Shown here: piece by piece, positions 1 through 5,675 of the stretch
Position numbering within the stretch: the stretch's first letter is position 1
How the letters are laid out: the number at the start of each line of letters is the position of its first letter
Virus record (IMG/VR): IMGVR_UViG_3300021961_000702
Location: 1 to 22,344 of that record
Source: a virus
DNA: 22,344 nucleotides
Strand: one strand, 5' to 3'
Position numbers and translations under genes: made by a program
Notes under the pieces: generated by a model
Seen by the model: only the letters and a program-made list of their open reading frames with translations
Database searches by the model: none
Told to the model about the DNA's origin: nothing

Positions 1-165
1 GACTTAACATTTCGACAAGAAGATGTAGAGTCTTGCATTGATAATGCACAAGACGATATCATAGATTTAAACAATGAGGTTGTTGAGCTTAGAGGAACTG
101 TAGAAGACTTACAAGATACTATTCAAGAACTACAAGATAAACTAGAGGAACTAACTAATGAATGA
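1..165 (+). CDS. C-terminal 54 residues of a truncated coiled-coil protein
   Basis: The reading frame is open from the first base of the window and ends at TGA 163-165, so the start lies outside. The visible tail is highly acidic and has leucine, isoleucine and valine at heptad-like spacing (around DLNNEVVELRGTVEDLQ and following), which indicates a C-terminal coiled coil, perhaps for oligomerisation. The stop overlaps the next start (ATG at 158), as in the other genes of this cassette. I do not recognise the family, and a coiled-coil tail is too generic to assign a function. Confidence 0.75.
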   Translation, partial: DLTFRQEDVESCIDNAQDDIIDLNNEVVELRGTVEDLQDTIQELQDKLEELTNE

Positions 166-427
166 TGAATATAAAAAAGCTGCTGTAATAGTAGAAAAAG
201 CAATATCAAAAGCATTTTTTAATGGCTATGGTTTGATGTTTAAGTACCACAAGATTGAAACAGGTGAGTATAAACAAAGAATTCTCTTGACTGTATCAGA
301 TATTAAATACAACAATGATGATGAGATATTAGTAGGTGGTTGTATTAATACTGATGGGGATTACAGACAATTCTTTTTAGAAAACATGGAGTCTGTTAGA
401 CCTTTTAAGTATGTGTCTATTGACTAA
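158..427 (+). CDS. Small phage protein of unknown function (89 aa)
   Basis: The ATG overlaps the stop of the upstream coiled-coil gene by 8 bases, which suggests translational coupling. The protein alternates charged and beta-prone stretches. Its second half (around LVGGCINTDGDYRQFFLENM) has a pattern of the type hydrophobic-GG-x(5)-DGDYR-x-F-x-L, loosely like WYL or SH3-like barrels that follow a nucleic-acid or ligand-binding core. That likeness is a visual impression only. There is no signal peptide or membrane segment. It is a likely early accessory protein by position, with no firm function. Confidence 0.7.
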   Translation: MNDEYKKAAVIVEKAISKAFFNGYGLMFKYHKIETGEYKQRILLTVSDIKYNNDDEILVGGCINTDGDYRQFFLENMESVRPFKYVSID

Positions 428-438
428 GGAAAACTTTT

Positions 439-693
439 ATGATACAATACAAAAAGATTAAGGTGTCAGCTAAAGTAAAAGCTAAACACACCATATCAGA
501 TTATTTGATGAAAGTGTTTGATGGGTTGAAACATAATCCATTAGACTTTATAGACGATTGGGAAACCATGACAACAAAAGAACAAGAAGCAGTGATAGAT
601 CAAGTCAGCTTGTTTGAGGACAGGATACACAAACTGCTTGGAGTTAAATTTAAGGAGATAAAAAGTGCGAGTAATTTTAGTAAATCCATTTGA
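439..693 (+). CDS. Small phage protein of unknown function (84 aa)
   Basis: It starts at ATG 439 behind an AAGGA ribosome-binding site at 427-431 that overlaps the previous stop. The N-terminus is lysine-rich (YKKIKVSAKVKAKH). It is followed by an amphipathic helical region with acidic and aromatic residues and a second helix (KEQEAVIDQVSLFEDRIHKLL). No Cys or His metal motif, signal peptide or membrane segment is seen. Its last 29 bases overlap the next gene in another frame, so the two are probably co-translated. I do not recognise the family. Confidence 0.7.
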   Translation: MIQYKKIKVSAKVKAKHTISDYLMKVFDGLKHNPLDFIDDWETMTTKEQEAVIDQVSLFEDRIHKLLGVKFKEIKSASNFSKSI

Positions 694-1015
694 CGAGACA
701 GTCAAAGAAGCAGTATATGGTGGGGACTATAGAGAAATCTATGACCTAATAGAATGTAGAACCTTTGATGTAGTAAGTCTATCTGATGCAGATGATTTGT
801 ATGTGGATGATGAAGGACTATTGGTTGAAGGTAATCAAAGATACTTTAGTTGGTCAGGTAGAAACTTTGCAGGTAAAGGATTGATTATGGGTCATGATGA
901 TGAAGGCGAAACAACTGCAACAACATATGACTTACAAGAAGTTGTTGACAGGGTAGAGTTTTTACCCGAAGGACACAGAGAAGAACCATACATGGAGTTC
1001 AGAGTTTTATCATGA
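665..1015 (+). CDS. DUF3846-like phage protein (116 aa)
   Basis: The start is GTG 665, chosen because AAGGAG at 652-657 sits 7 bases upstream; no ATG fits. The segment IYDLIECRTFDVVSL, then a hydrophilic turn and LYVDDEGLLVEGNQRYF, matches my recollection of DUF3846, a small domain common in phage and mobile-element accessory regions whose function is unknown. The C-terminal part (GKGLIMGHDDEGE) also fits that family. There are no membrane segments. It overlaps its upstream neighbour by 29 bases and its downstream neighbour by an ATGA. The family assignment is moderate; no biochemical role can be inferred. Confidence 0.6.
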   Translation: MRVILVNPFDETVKEAVYGGDYREIYDLIECRTFDVVSLSDADDLYVDDEGLLVEGNQRYFSWSGRNFAGKGLIMGHDDEGETTATTYDLQEVVDRVEFLPEGHREEPYMEFRVLS

Positions 1016-1299
1016 ACAGTAAACAAATAAAAAAACTTCGTAAGCTTATCAAACCTTTACAGGTTGAGTGGCTTCAATCCATATTGCCTGAAGATCAAGG
1101 TAAGGTAATTACTGTGGATAATGTGGATGAACTTATACCTGATCAAACTCATGTGATAGGTAATAGACAAACACATTTATCTTTTATGTCTGACAAATGG
1201 ATTATAAAAATATTAAAAGCTAATCCACACATAACAACATATAAAGAATTAGCAGACATCAATGCACAAAAACAAAAATATTTAGATAGGAGAAGTTAG
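1012..1299 (+). CDS. Small basic phage protein of unknown function (95 aa)
   Basis: ATG 1012 overlaps the previous TGA (ATGA junction). The N-terminus is very basic (MNSKQIKKLRKLIKPLQ) and helical, and the C-terminus is again rich in lysine and arginine (AQKQKYLDRRS). The middle contains an aspartate-rich stretch (ITVDNVDELIPD). This charge pattern would suit nucleic-acid or protein binding, but no known motif is visible. It is a soluble protein with no signal peptide. I do not recognise the family. Confidence 0.7.
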   Translation: MNSKQIKKLRKLIKPLQVEWLQSILPEDQGKVITVDNVDELIPDQTHVIGNRQTHLSFMSDKWIIKILKANPHITTYKELADINAQKQKYLDRRS

Positions 1300-1550
1300 T
1301 GGAAGAATATTTAGTAGATGTTTTGTTTGCTGGTAAAAGAGAACAGCTTAAAACTTTCAGTGCTTCTCCTGTAGAAGCATTAGATAGCATGATAAGTTTT
1401 AAAGATGTCGAAGCTGTATATAAAATTACTAGACAAACAGACAAAAAGAAATGGTCTTTTAACAATGAAAACCTTGCAAGTTTGAGAGAGTTAAGAGATT
1501 TAATAAATAACGAAGGTGATATTATGCAAGAACTTAGGAGGTTTCATTGA
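1299..1550 (+). CDS. Small phage protein of unknown function (83 aa)
   Basis: It starts at GTG 1299, which shares its G with the previous TAG stop (TAGTG). A purine-rich AGGAGAAG lies just upstream at 1288-1295. The protein begins with a beta-like segment (EYLVDVLFAGKREQLKTF) followed by an acidic and basic mixed helix (SPVEALDSMISFKDVEAVYKI). This resembles the small alpha/beta folds seen in many phage early proteins, but I cannot name a family. The gene also encodes, in its last codons, the AGGAGG ribosome-binding site of the next gene. Confidence 0.7.
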   Translation: MEEYLVDVLFAGKREQLKTFSASPVEALDSMISFKDVEAVYKITRQTDKKKWSFNNENLASLRELRDLINNEGDIMQELRRFH

Positions 1551-1762
1551 TGGAATTTATGTTAGTCGTAGTAGGTATGGTTTTGTTGTTATCAATGACT
1601 ACCTTGTACATGTACTTGGTGGGTGAAGATAAAATAGAACCATTCATACCACCACAAGAACACCGTGGAAACTTTTGGGATGCAGATACCAAAGAGTTTT
1701 ATAAGTGGGATGAGTTAATGGAACTTAAAAAATCGAGGGAGCAAAATGACACAACACAGTGA
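1550..1762 (+). CDS. Small single-pass membrane protein (70 aa)
   Basis: ATG 1550 is preferred over an in-frame TTG at 1547, because AGGAGG at 1536-1541 is 8 bases upstream of the ATG. Residues 2-25 (MLVVVGMVLLLSMTTLYMYLV) form one clear transmembrane helix. The remaining ~45 residues are hydrophilic with tryptophans (GNFWDADTKEFYKWDELM), so a short N-terminal anchor with a cytoplasmic or periplasmic tail is expected. No lipobox cysteine is present. It could modify the host envelope or anchor a phage complex, but nothing in the sequence decides this. Confidence 0.65.
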   Translation: MEFMLVVVGMVLLLSMTTLYMYLVGEDKIEPFIPPQEHRGNFWDADTKEFYKWDELMELKKSREQNDTTQ

Positions 1763-1958
1763 TGCAGTTGAACAGCAGAGACAGATACTTGAATTAGAAA
1801 AACAAGCCAAACGAGTTGTAGGTATTGACACCAGATACAAAGATGGGTTATGGTATAAACAAACAGTTGACTATGCAGATGGTCGAAGGGTTATAGAGTA
1901 CAGAGACAAACGCAAAGCAACAGTAGAGGAGTATCCGTATGGCAAAGACATGGACTAA
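1746..1958 (+). CDS. Small phage protein of unknown function (70 aa)
   Basis: ATG 1746 lies within the 3' end of the preceding gene, after AGGGAGC at 1736-1742. The N-terminal ~25 residues form a charged helix (EQQRQILELEKQAKRVV). After it comes a beta-like, tyrosine-rich segment (GLWYKQTVDYADGRRVIEY) typical of small beta-hairpins. It is soluble with no cysteines. Its 3' end overlaps the next small basic gene by 20 bases. I do not recognise the family. Confidence 0.65.
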   Translation: MTQHSDAVEQQRQILELEKQAKRVVGIDTRYKDGLWYKQTVDYADGRRVIEYRDKRKATVEEYPYGKDMD

Positions 1959-2088
1959 GAGTACACATACACCTGCAACAACAGGCAGAGGTAAGAAGAC
2001 AAGTCAAGGTAGAAGTAACGTTGGCACTGCTACCATGAACAAAAGTAAGAAAGCCAACTTAAAAAAATATCGAGGGCAAGGTAAATGA
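1939..2088 (+). CDS. Very small, strongly basic protein (49 aa)
   Basis: ATG 1939 follows AGAGGAG at 1924-1930 with 8 bases of spacing. The TGA at 2086-2088 overlaps the next ATG as ATGA, so the gene fits the cassette exactly at both ends. The product is rich in Lys, Arg, Gly, Ser and Thr, almost free of acidic residues, and largely unstructured (for example TPATTGRGKKTSQGRS, ending KKYRGQGK). I recall similar short TSQGRS-containing proteins in other marine phages, without known function. The charge suggests binding to nucleic acid or another polyanion, but that is inference. Confidence 0.7.
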   Translation: MAKTWTKSTHTPATTGRGKKTSQGRSNVGTATMNKSKKANLKKYRGQGK

Positions 2089-2276
2089 ACGAGAAACAAA
2101 TAACAATTAAAATTCCATCAAGACATTTGGAATGGATTAAAAAGAACTATCGTAAAGCTAAACAAGGTACTAATAGTTTATTTGAGTATGGTGGTATAGA
2201 TATCCAAGAGGTACATGCCATAGCAGACTTACTGTATCATCTTAACGAAGCATTTGAAATTGAGGAAAGTGAGTGA
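2085..2276 (+). CDS. Small phage protein of unknown function (63 aa)
   Basis: It is coupled to the upstream gene by an ATGA overlap and to the downstream gene by GTGA. The first ~25 residues are basic (KIPSRHLEWIKKNYRKAKQG), and the rest form an acidic helix (IQEVHAIADLLYHLNEAFEIEESE). The layout of an N-terminal beta strand plus helix with a helix at the end slightly resembles ribbon-helix-helix or other small DNA-binding folds, but no diagnostic motif is visible. It is soluble. Confidence 0.7.
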   Translation: MNEKQITIKIPSRHLEWIKKNYRKAKQGTNSLFEYGGIDIQEVHAIADLLYHLNEAFEIEESE

Positions 2277-2428
2277 AAAATTTATTACTACATTTCTTGT
2301 ATCTTGGGGTGATATCTGTTATACTATTAACCTTATCAGCAACCAATGTGTTGCAAGAAGAAATGAGATTAGAATTAACATGTAAAAGTTTTATACTTGA
2401 TGCATATAAAGAAAGGAGTAATGCATGA
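2273..2428 (+). CDS. Small membrane-anchored protein (51 aa)
   Basis: The GTG start at 2273 overlaps the previous TGA, and its own TGA overlaps the ATG of the following gene, so placement is exact although the protein is short. Residues 2-22 are one hydrophobic helix (NLLLHFLYLGVISVILLTLS), and the ~28-residue tail is hydrophilic with a single Cys. It could be a signal anchor with the tail in the periplasm. The cysteine is too far from the hydrophobic stretch for a typical lipobox. A candidate promoter lies inside this gene (2297-2325). Function unknown. Confidence 0.65.
   Translation: MKNLLLHFLYLGVISVILLTLSATNVLQEEMRLELTCKSFILDAYKERSNA
2297..2325 (+). promoter_or_regulatory. Candidate extended -10 sigma70-like promoter
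   Basis: TTGTAT (2297-2302) is followed after 17 bases by TATACT (2320-2325), which has an upstream TG at 2317-2318 (extended -10). The -35 box matches only 3 of 6 positions. The 11-mer TCTGTTATACT is identical to the -10 region of the stronger promoter at 3124-3152. It would start transcription near 2332, just ahead of the 165-aa gene. Confidence 0.35.
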
Positions 2429-2922
2429 ACATATTTTATTTTGATGAATGTCCTACCATATCAGCAGAAGCACAGCCTGATAAGATGCTAGTCAAGATGC
2501 CACTTGAAACAGCACAGCTGTTATGCACAGCACATAGAGTTTTAGATGGTGATGAGTATGCAGATGCTAATGGTTTATACAAAGAAGCCTACAAGAATCA
2601 CCCATGTACTATATGGGCTAGAGAATCTAGTTATAATTACTCATGGTTGTATCGACATTTCCTAGCACTAGGCTTGGAGTATGAGTATAGGTATGGTAGG
2701 AAACATGCAAGTGTGGTCAAGCTAGAAGAACCATTGAGTAAGATGCCTGACAACATTACACATACAAGTCTGACACCACTAGCACAGGCTATGCCTGAGG
2801 AGTATAAGAATGAGGATGCTATCATTGCTTATCGTGATTACTGCATTAACGAAAAACACTATGCCAAATGGGAACGCAATAGAACTAAGCCTACTTGGTG
2901 GACAACACAGGAGGTTGCATGA
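2425..2922 (+). CDS. Conserved phage protein with pyrimidine-dimer glycosylase-like motifs (165 aa)
   Basis: ATG 2425 follows AAGGAG at 2413-2418. The protein has a characteristic set of motifs: D19-K-x(3)-K24-M-x(2)-E28-x(2)-Q31-L-L, H37-R, then N58-H59-P and W64-x(2)-E-S-x(2)-N71. A second block (EYEYRYGRKH) and a C-terminal AYRDYCINEKHYAKW complete it. I recall this architecture as widespread in marine and T4-like phages, usually annotated as hypothetical. The D-K-x-x-x-K-x-x-x-E-x-x-Q and NHP-x(3)-W pattern resembles the MSMEG_6572-type pyrimidine-dimer DNA glycosylases (Pfam Pyr_excise). A DNA repair or base-excision role is therefore possible but inferred. Overlaps the next gene by ATGA. 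Confidence 0.7.
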   Translation: MNIFYFDECPTISAEAQPDKMLVKMPLETAQLLCTAHRVLDGDEYADANGLYKEAYKNHPCTIWARESSYNYSWLYRHFLALGLEYEYRYGRKHASVVKLEEPLSKMPDNITHTSLTPLAQAMPEEYKNEDAIIAYRDYCINEKHYAKWERNRTKPTWWTTQEVA

Positions 2923-3140
2923 ATTATATATACGAAAGGATGATGGCTGAAGGCGAGACAGCTATCTTTGACAGAGATGAACTCAGAAGGTTTGAAGCTT
3001 ATGTGTCAGCTAACTATGAATCTTTTTATGATAACAAGGCTACTTACGAAGTGAAAAAAGATGGAGAAAAATTCCTGGTCACTTTATTTGAAAACCCTGT
3101 TATAACAATGGAAGATATTTTGCTTGACATTAGAGACTAA
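2919..3140 (+). CDS. Small acidic phage protein of unknown function (73 aa)
   Basis: ATG 2919 is chosen over an upstream in-frame start because AGGAGG (2909-2914) sits just before it and the ATG overlaps the previous TGA. The protein is acidic, with a helical N-terminal half (AIFDRDELRRFEAYVSANYE) and a beta-like C-terminal half (KFLVTLFENPVITMEDILL). No metal or membrane motif is visible. The last codons contain the -35 box of the strong promoter at 3124-3152. It closes the small-gene cassette. Family not recognised. Confidence 0.7.
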   Translation: MNYIYERMMAEGETAIFDRDELRRFEAYVSANYESFYDNKATYEVKKDGEKFLVTLFENPVITMEDILLDIRD

Positions 3141-3152
3141 TTCTGTTATACT
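3124..3152 (+). promoter_or_regulatory. Strong sigma70-like promoter with extended -10, ahead of the SSB
   Basis: The -35 TTGACA (3124-3129) is perfect. After exactly 17 bases comes TATACT (3147-3152, 5 of 6) with an extended -10 TG at 3144-3145. Eleven of twelve hexamer bases match. The expected start is near 3159-3160, in the only intergenic stretch of the replication half (3141-3296). It should drive the 39-aa ORF, the SSB and the genes behind it. Confidence 0.7.
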
Positions 3153-3162
3153 TCGTATCACA

Positions 3163-3282
3163 ATGAGTAACCAAACATATCAAGCCCTCTATCTCCAATT
3201 GAACAGATGGTTTGGTGCAGCTAATGCTGTAGCTTCTAGGGTAGCTACTCACAACCCTTCCAACTTCACAACAACGCTATAA
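3163..3282 (+). CDS. Possible 39-aa peptide, near-leaderless behind the promoter
   Basis: ATG 3163 to TAA 3280-3282 is an open frame of 39 residues with no Shine-Dalgarno sequence upstream. The expected transcription start of the promoter at 3124-3152 lies only about 3-4 bases before this ATG, so translation would be nearly leaderless. The peptide is polar with an aromatic core (ALYLQLNRWFGAANAVASRV) and could form an amphipathic helix. The stop overlaps the SSB ribosome-binding site region (AAGGAGG 3282-3288). The frame is short enough to be open by chance, and the stretch might equally be a 5' leader. Confidence 0.35.
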   Translation: MSNQTYQALYLQLNRWFGAANAVASRVATHNPSNFTTTL

Positions 3283-3296
3283 AGGAGGAAACGCAT

Positions 3297-3713
3297 ATGG
3301 CAATATTAGAAGGAACTGCGTATTGGGCAAGTATAACTACCCCTAATACGACATTTGAACCCGTGTACACAGTCAACTTAGTAGTTGATGATGAGACTGC
3401 AAATGACTTTGCATCTCGTGGGCACAAAATAAAGCAGATGGATGAAGGTCCGGCTTTAATTATCAAACGAAAAGTAAATGGTCCTAACGGAATGGTTAGA
3501 CCTGCACCTCGTTTGATGAATAATGATAAGCAGGAAGTCACAACTGCTGTTGGTAATGGATCGAAGATTAAAGTCCAGTACAACGAATACAGTGGCGAAG
3601 GTAAGTTTGGTCCTTATCAAGGATTAGATTTACAGGCAGTAATGATTACCGATCTTGTGCCTTACAAGAATGGTGATGGTGATGAGTTCTTATCTGATGG
3701 AGAAGAATTCTAA
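3297..3713 (+). CDS. Single-stranded DNA-binding protein, T7 gp2.5-like (138 aa)
   Basis: This protein coats single-stranded DNA at the replication fork and in recombination, and recruits polymerase and helicase through its acidic tail. The start ATG 3297 follows a full AAGGAGG at 3282-3288. The body is beta-rich, with an aromatic and basic core (GTAYWASITTP, KIKVQYNEYSG, GPYQGLDLQAVMITDLV) typical of OB-fold SSBs in marine podoviruses. The last residues are acidic and end in phenylalanine (GDGDEFLSDGEEF), the hallmark tail of gp2.5-type SSBs. It sits directly behind the strong promoter and ahead of primase-helicase. At 138 residues it is shorter than T7 gp2.5 (232 aa), so the core is reduced. 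The assignment rests on the tail, fold pattern and position. Confidence 0.8.
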   Translation: MAILEGTAYWASITTPNTTFEPVYTVNLVVDDETANDFASRGHKIKQMDEGPALIIKRKVNGPNGMVRPAPRLMNNDKQEVTTAVGNGSKIKVQYNEYSGEGKFGPYQGLDLQAVMITDLVPYKNGDGDEFLSDGEEF

Positions 3714-3955
3714 TGATTATTACTATTAACAATGACGATGGTACTACTAACTTTGATGTCAATAAAATTAGTGATGATGCTGTAAAGCAAGAGTCAACTG
3801 TTATTGTACAAAAGGTTGGTACGTTACAGGTAGTTATTGAAGCCTTAGACTTTGCTAGTCGTACCCACAGAGCTAACTTAGAAGAGTTACTCAAAGGTAG
3901 AGACGAAGCTATAGTCGAACCAGCCGAAGAGACTGACGAAGAATCTTCAAAATAA
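3713..3955 (+). CDS. Small acidic phage protein of unknown function (80 aa)
   Basis: The ATG shares its A with the SSB stop (TAATG), so translation is probably coupled. The first half is beta-like (MIITINNDDGTTNFDVNKI), a central helix follows (TLQVVIEALDFASRTHRANLEELL), and the tail is strongly acidic (EPAEETDEESSK). It is highly charged and has no cysteine or membrane segment. The position between SSB and primase-helicase suggests an accessory replication factor, for example an SSB partner, but I do not recognise the family. Confidence 0.7.
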   Translation: MIITINNDDGTTNFDVNKISDDAVKQESTVIVQKVGTLQVVIEALDFASRTHRANLEELLKGRDEAIVEPAEETDEESSK

Positions 3956-3962
3956 ATAACTC

Positions 3963-3990
3963 GGCTAGGTGTAAAAGCCTAGCCACTTTT
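3963..3990 (+). terminator. Hairpin before primase-helicase; weak terminator or processing site
   Basis: GGCTAGG (3963-3969) and CCTAGCC (3978-3984) form a perfect 7-bp stem around an 8-base loop, followed by ACTTTT. The T-run is only four bases, so termination would be partial. It lies in a 49-base gap just upstream of the primase-helicase ribosome-binding site (AAGGAG, 3994-3999). It could attenuate transcription or protect the SSB message from 3' decay. Confidence 0.5.
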
Positions 3991-4004
3991 CTAAAGGAGA
4001 TAGA

Positions 4005-5666
4005 ATGCAAGAACAAAGTAAATTTGTACGACACAAACTACCATGCCCATCATGTGGTGGGTCTGACCCTGTGTCTATGAACGAGGATAAGTCTGCTCAT
4101 TGCTTTAGCTGTGAGACACACTTTCCTAATTATATTGATGCTTGTGATGGTAAAATTATGGACACAAATACTAAACCTAAAGTTAGTAATACGTTTTTAA
4201 ACACATACAACGGTAGCTTTGGTCCTCTTACAGACAGATGTATTTCTGAAGAGACAGCTAAAAAGTATGGCGTAAGACGTGTCGTAAGTGCAGACAATAA
4301 AGTTGCTCAACACATTTATCCATTCTTCAATGGTAACGAAGTAGTGGGAACTAAAACTAGGTTTGTTGACAATAAGAACTTTGCATTTGCAGGAACTTAT
4401 GAAGGCACTGGTTTGTTTGGTGAACAACTGTTTAGAAATACAGGTGGTAAATACTTAACAATCGTTGAAGGTGAATGTGATGCCATGGCTGCTTATGAAT
4501 TGATGCAGTCAAAGTGGGCATGTGTTTCGTTGAAGCGTGGTGCATCGGGTGCTGTTAAAGATATCCGAGAAAGCATTGAGTTTGTTGAGTCGTTTGAAAA
4601 TGTAGTAATATGTTTTGATAACGACAAGGCAGGTCAGGAAGCAGCAATGAAAGTTGCTCGTATATTAAAACCCGGTAAAGCTAAAATAGTTTCACTGCCT
4701 ACAGGATGTAAAGATGCTAACGACATGCTTCGACAGAAAAAGTTTCAAGCATTCATGTCTGCATGGTGGGAAGCTAGGACATATACTCCATCAGGTATTA
4801 TAGATTTATCCACTCAAAAATCTGAGTGGTTACATAGAGAGACTAAGGAAAGTATTGCCTATCCTTGGGAAGGTCTCAACAAGAAACTATATGGTATGCG
4901 TAAAGGTGAGCTTGTAACTCTTACAGGTGGGACAGGACTAGGAAAGTCTAGTGTTACTCGTGAGCTAGAACATTGGCTGATCAAGAACACTGAAGACAAC
5001 GTAGGTATTGTAGCTCTTGAAGAAAACTGGTTACGAACTGCTGATGGTATTATATCCATTGAAGCTAATGATCGAGTATATCTTAACGAAAGACGAGAGC
5101 AATACACTGAAGAACAACTAACTAATCTGTTTGATAAAGTCATACCTAAAGGTCGTGTGTTTATCCATGCCCATCTTGGGGTCACAGATATTGATGAAGT
5201 ATTTTCTAAGCTTAGATATATTATTGTAGGCTGTGAATGTAAGTGGGTGGTTGTAGATCATTTACACATGCTAGTCAATGTCATGGGTGAAGGTGATGAA
5301 CGTAGAGGTATTGACTGTTTAATGAACAGATTACGTAGTCTTGTTGAAGAAACAGGTGTAGGTATGATACTGGTATCTCATTTACGTAGAGCATCAGGTG
5401 ATAAAGGACATGAGCAAGGGATTGAAGTATCTTTGTCACACCTCAAAGGTTCAGCAGGTATAGCACAACTATCTGATTGTGTGATTGCATTAGAACGTAA
5501 TCAACAAGCAGAGAATCAAGACGAAGCTAACACTACGAAGGTACGTGTACTTAAATCAAGATACACAGGTGATACTGGATTAGCCTGTAGCTTACGTTAC
5601 AACAACGAAACTGGTAGACTCTTTGAGTTATCAGAGGAGGAAACATTTGACAACACAGAATTCTAA
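4005..5666 (+). CDS. Bifunctional DNA primase-helicase, T7 gp4-like (553 aa)
   Basis: It unwinds duplex DNA at the fork as a hexamer and makes RNA primers. An N-terminal zinc ribbon has C14-x2-C17 and C33-x2-C36. The TOPRIM primase core has VEGECDA (E155, G156, D159) and FDNDKAG (D205, D207). The RecA-like helicase has Walker A GGTGLGKS (K314) and a Walker B strand ending KWVVVDHLHML, then a SHLRR segment near 455-460. Length matches T7 gp4 (566 aa). The start ATG 4005 has AAGGAG at 3994-3999. The 3' end overlaps the polymerase start by 20 bases. Replication works with the SSB upstream and the polymerase downstream. Very confident. Confidence 0.96.
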   Translation: MQEQSKFVRHKLPCPSCGGSDPVSMNEDKSAHCFSCETHFPNYIDACDGKIMDTNTKPKVSNTFLNTYNGSFGPLTDRCISEETAKKYGVRRVVSADNKVAQHIYPFFNGNEVVGTKTRFVDNKNFAFAGTYEGTGLFGEQLFRNTGGKYLTIVEGECDAMAAYELMQSKWACVSLKRGASGAVKDIRESIEFVESFENVVICFDNDKAGQEAAMKVARILKPGKAKIVSLPTGCKDANDMLRQKKFQAFMSAWWEARTYTPSGIIDLSTQKSEWLHRETKESIAYPWEGLNKKLYGMRKGELVTLTGGTGLGKSSVTRELEHWLIKNTEDNVGIVALEENWLRTADGIISIEANDRVYLNERREQYTEEQLTNLFDKVIPKGRVFIHAHLGVTDIDEVFSKLRYIIVGCECKWVVVDHLHMLVNVMGEGDERRGIDCLMNRLRSLVEETGVGMILVSHLRRASGDKGHEQGIEVSLSHLKGSAGIAQLSDCVIALERNQQAENQDEANTTKVRVLKSRYTGDTGLACSLRYNNETGRLFELSEEETFDNTEF

Positions 5667-5675
5667 AATTATATT
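5647..5675 (+). promoter_or_regulatory. Candidate sigma70-like promoter at the polymerase start codon
   Basis: TTGACA (5647-5652) followed after 17 bases by TATATT (5670-5675) matches 11 of 12 hexamer bases. The -35 box begins with the TTG start codon of the polymerase, so a transcript from here would start inside the gene near 5682. It could serve only downstream genes and may be coincidence. Confidence 0.3.

Noticed and set aside
945-950. TTGACA inside the DUF3846-like gene
   Set aside because: No -10-like hexamer at 16-18 bases downstream; the same holds for TTGACA at 1825, 2967, 4366 and 9530.
2632-2637. TATAAT inside the 165-aa gene
   Set aside because: The -35 position has no TTGACA-like hexamer, and there is no TG extension.
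3266-3583. 105-codon ORF on the - strand opposite the SSB
   Set aside because: The SSB on the + strand has a full AAGGAGG, a family-typical acidic tail and correct context; the reverse frame is a shadow.
4859-5185. 108-codon ORF on the - strand opposite primase-helicase
   Set aside because: It covers the Walker A region of a clear helicase gene; no independent support.
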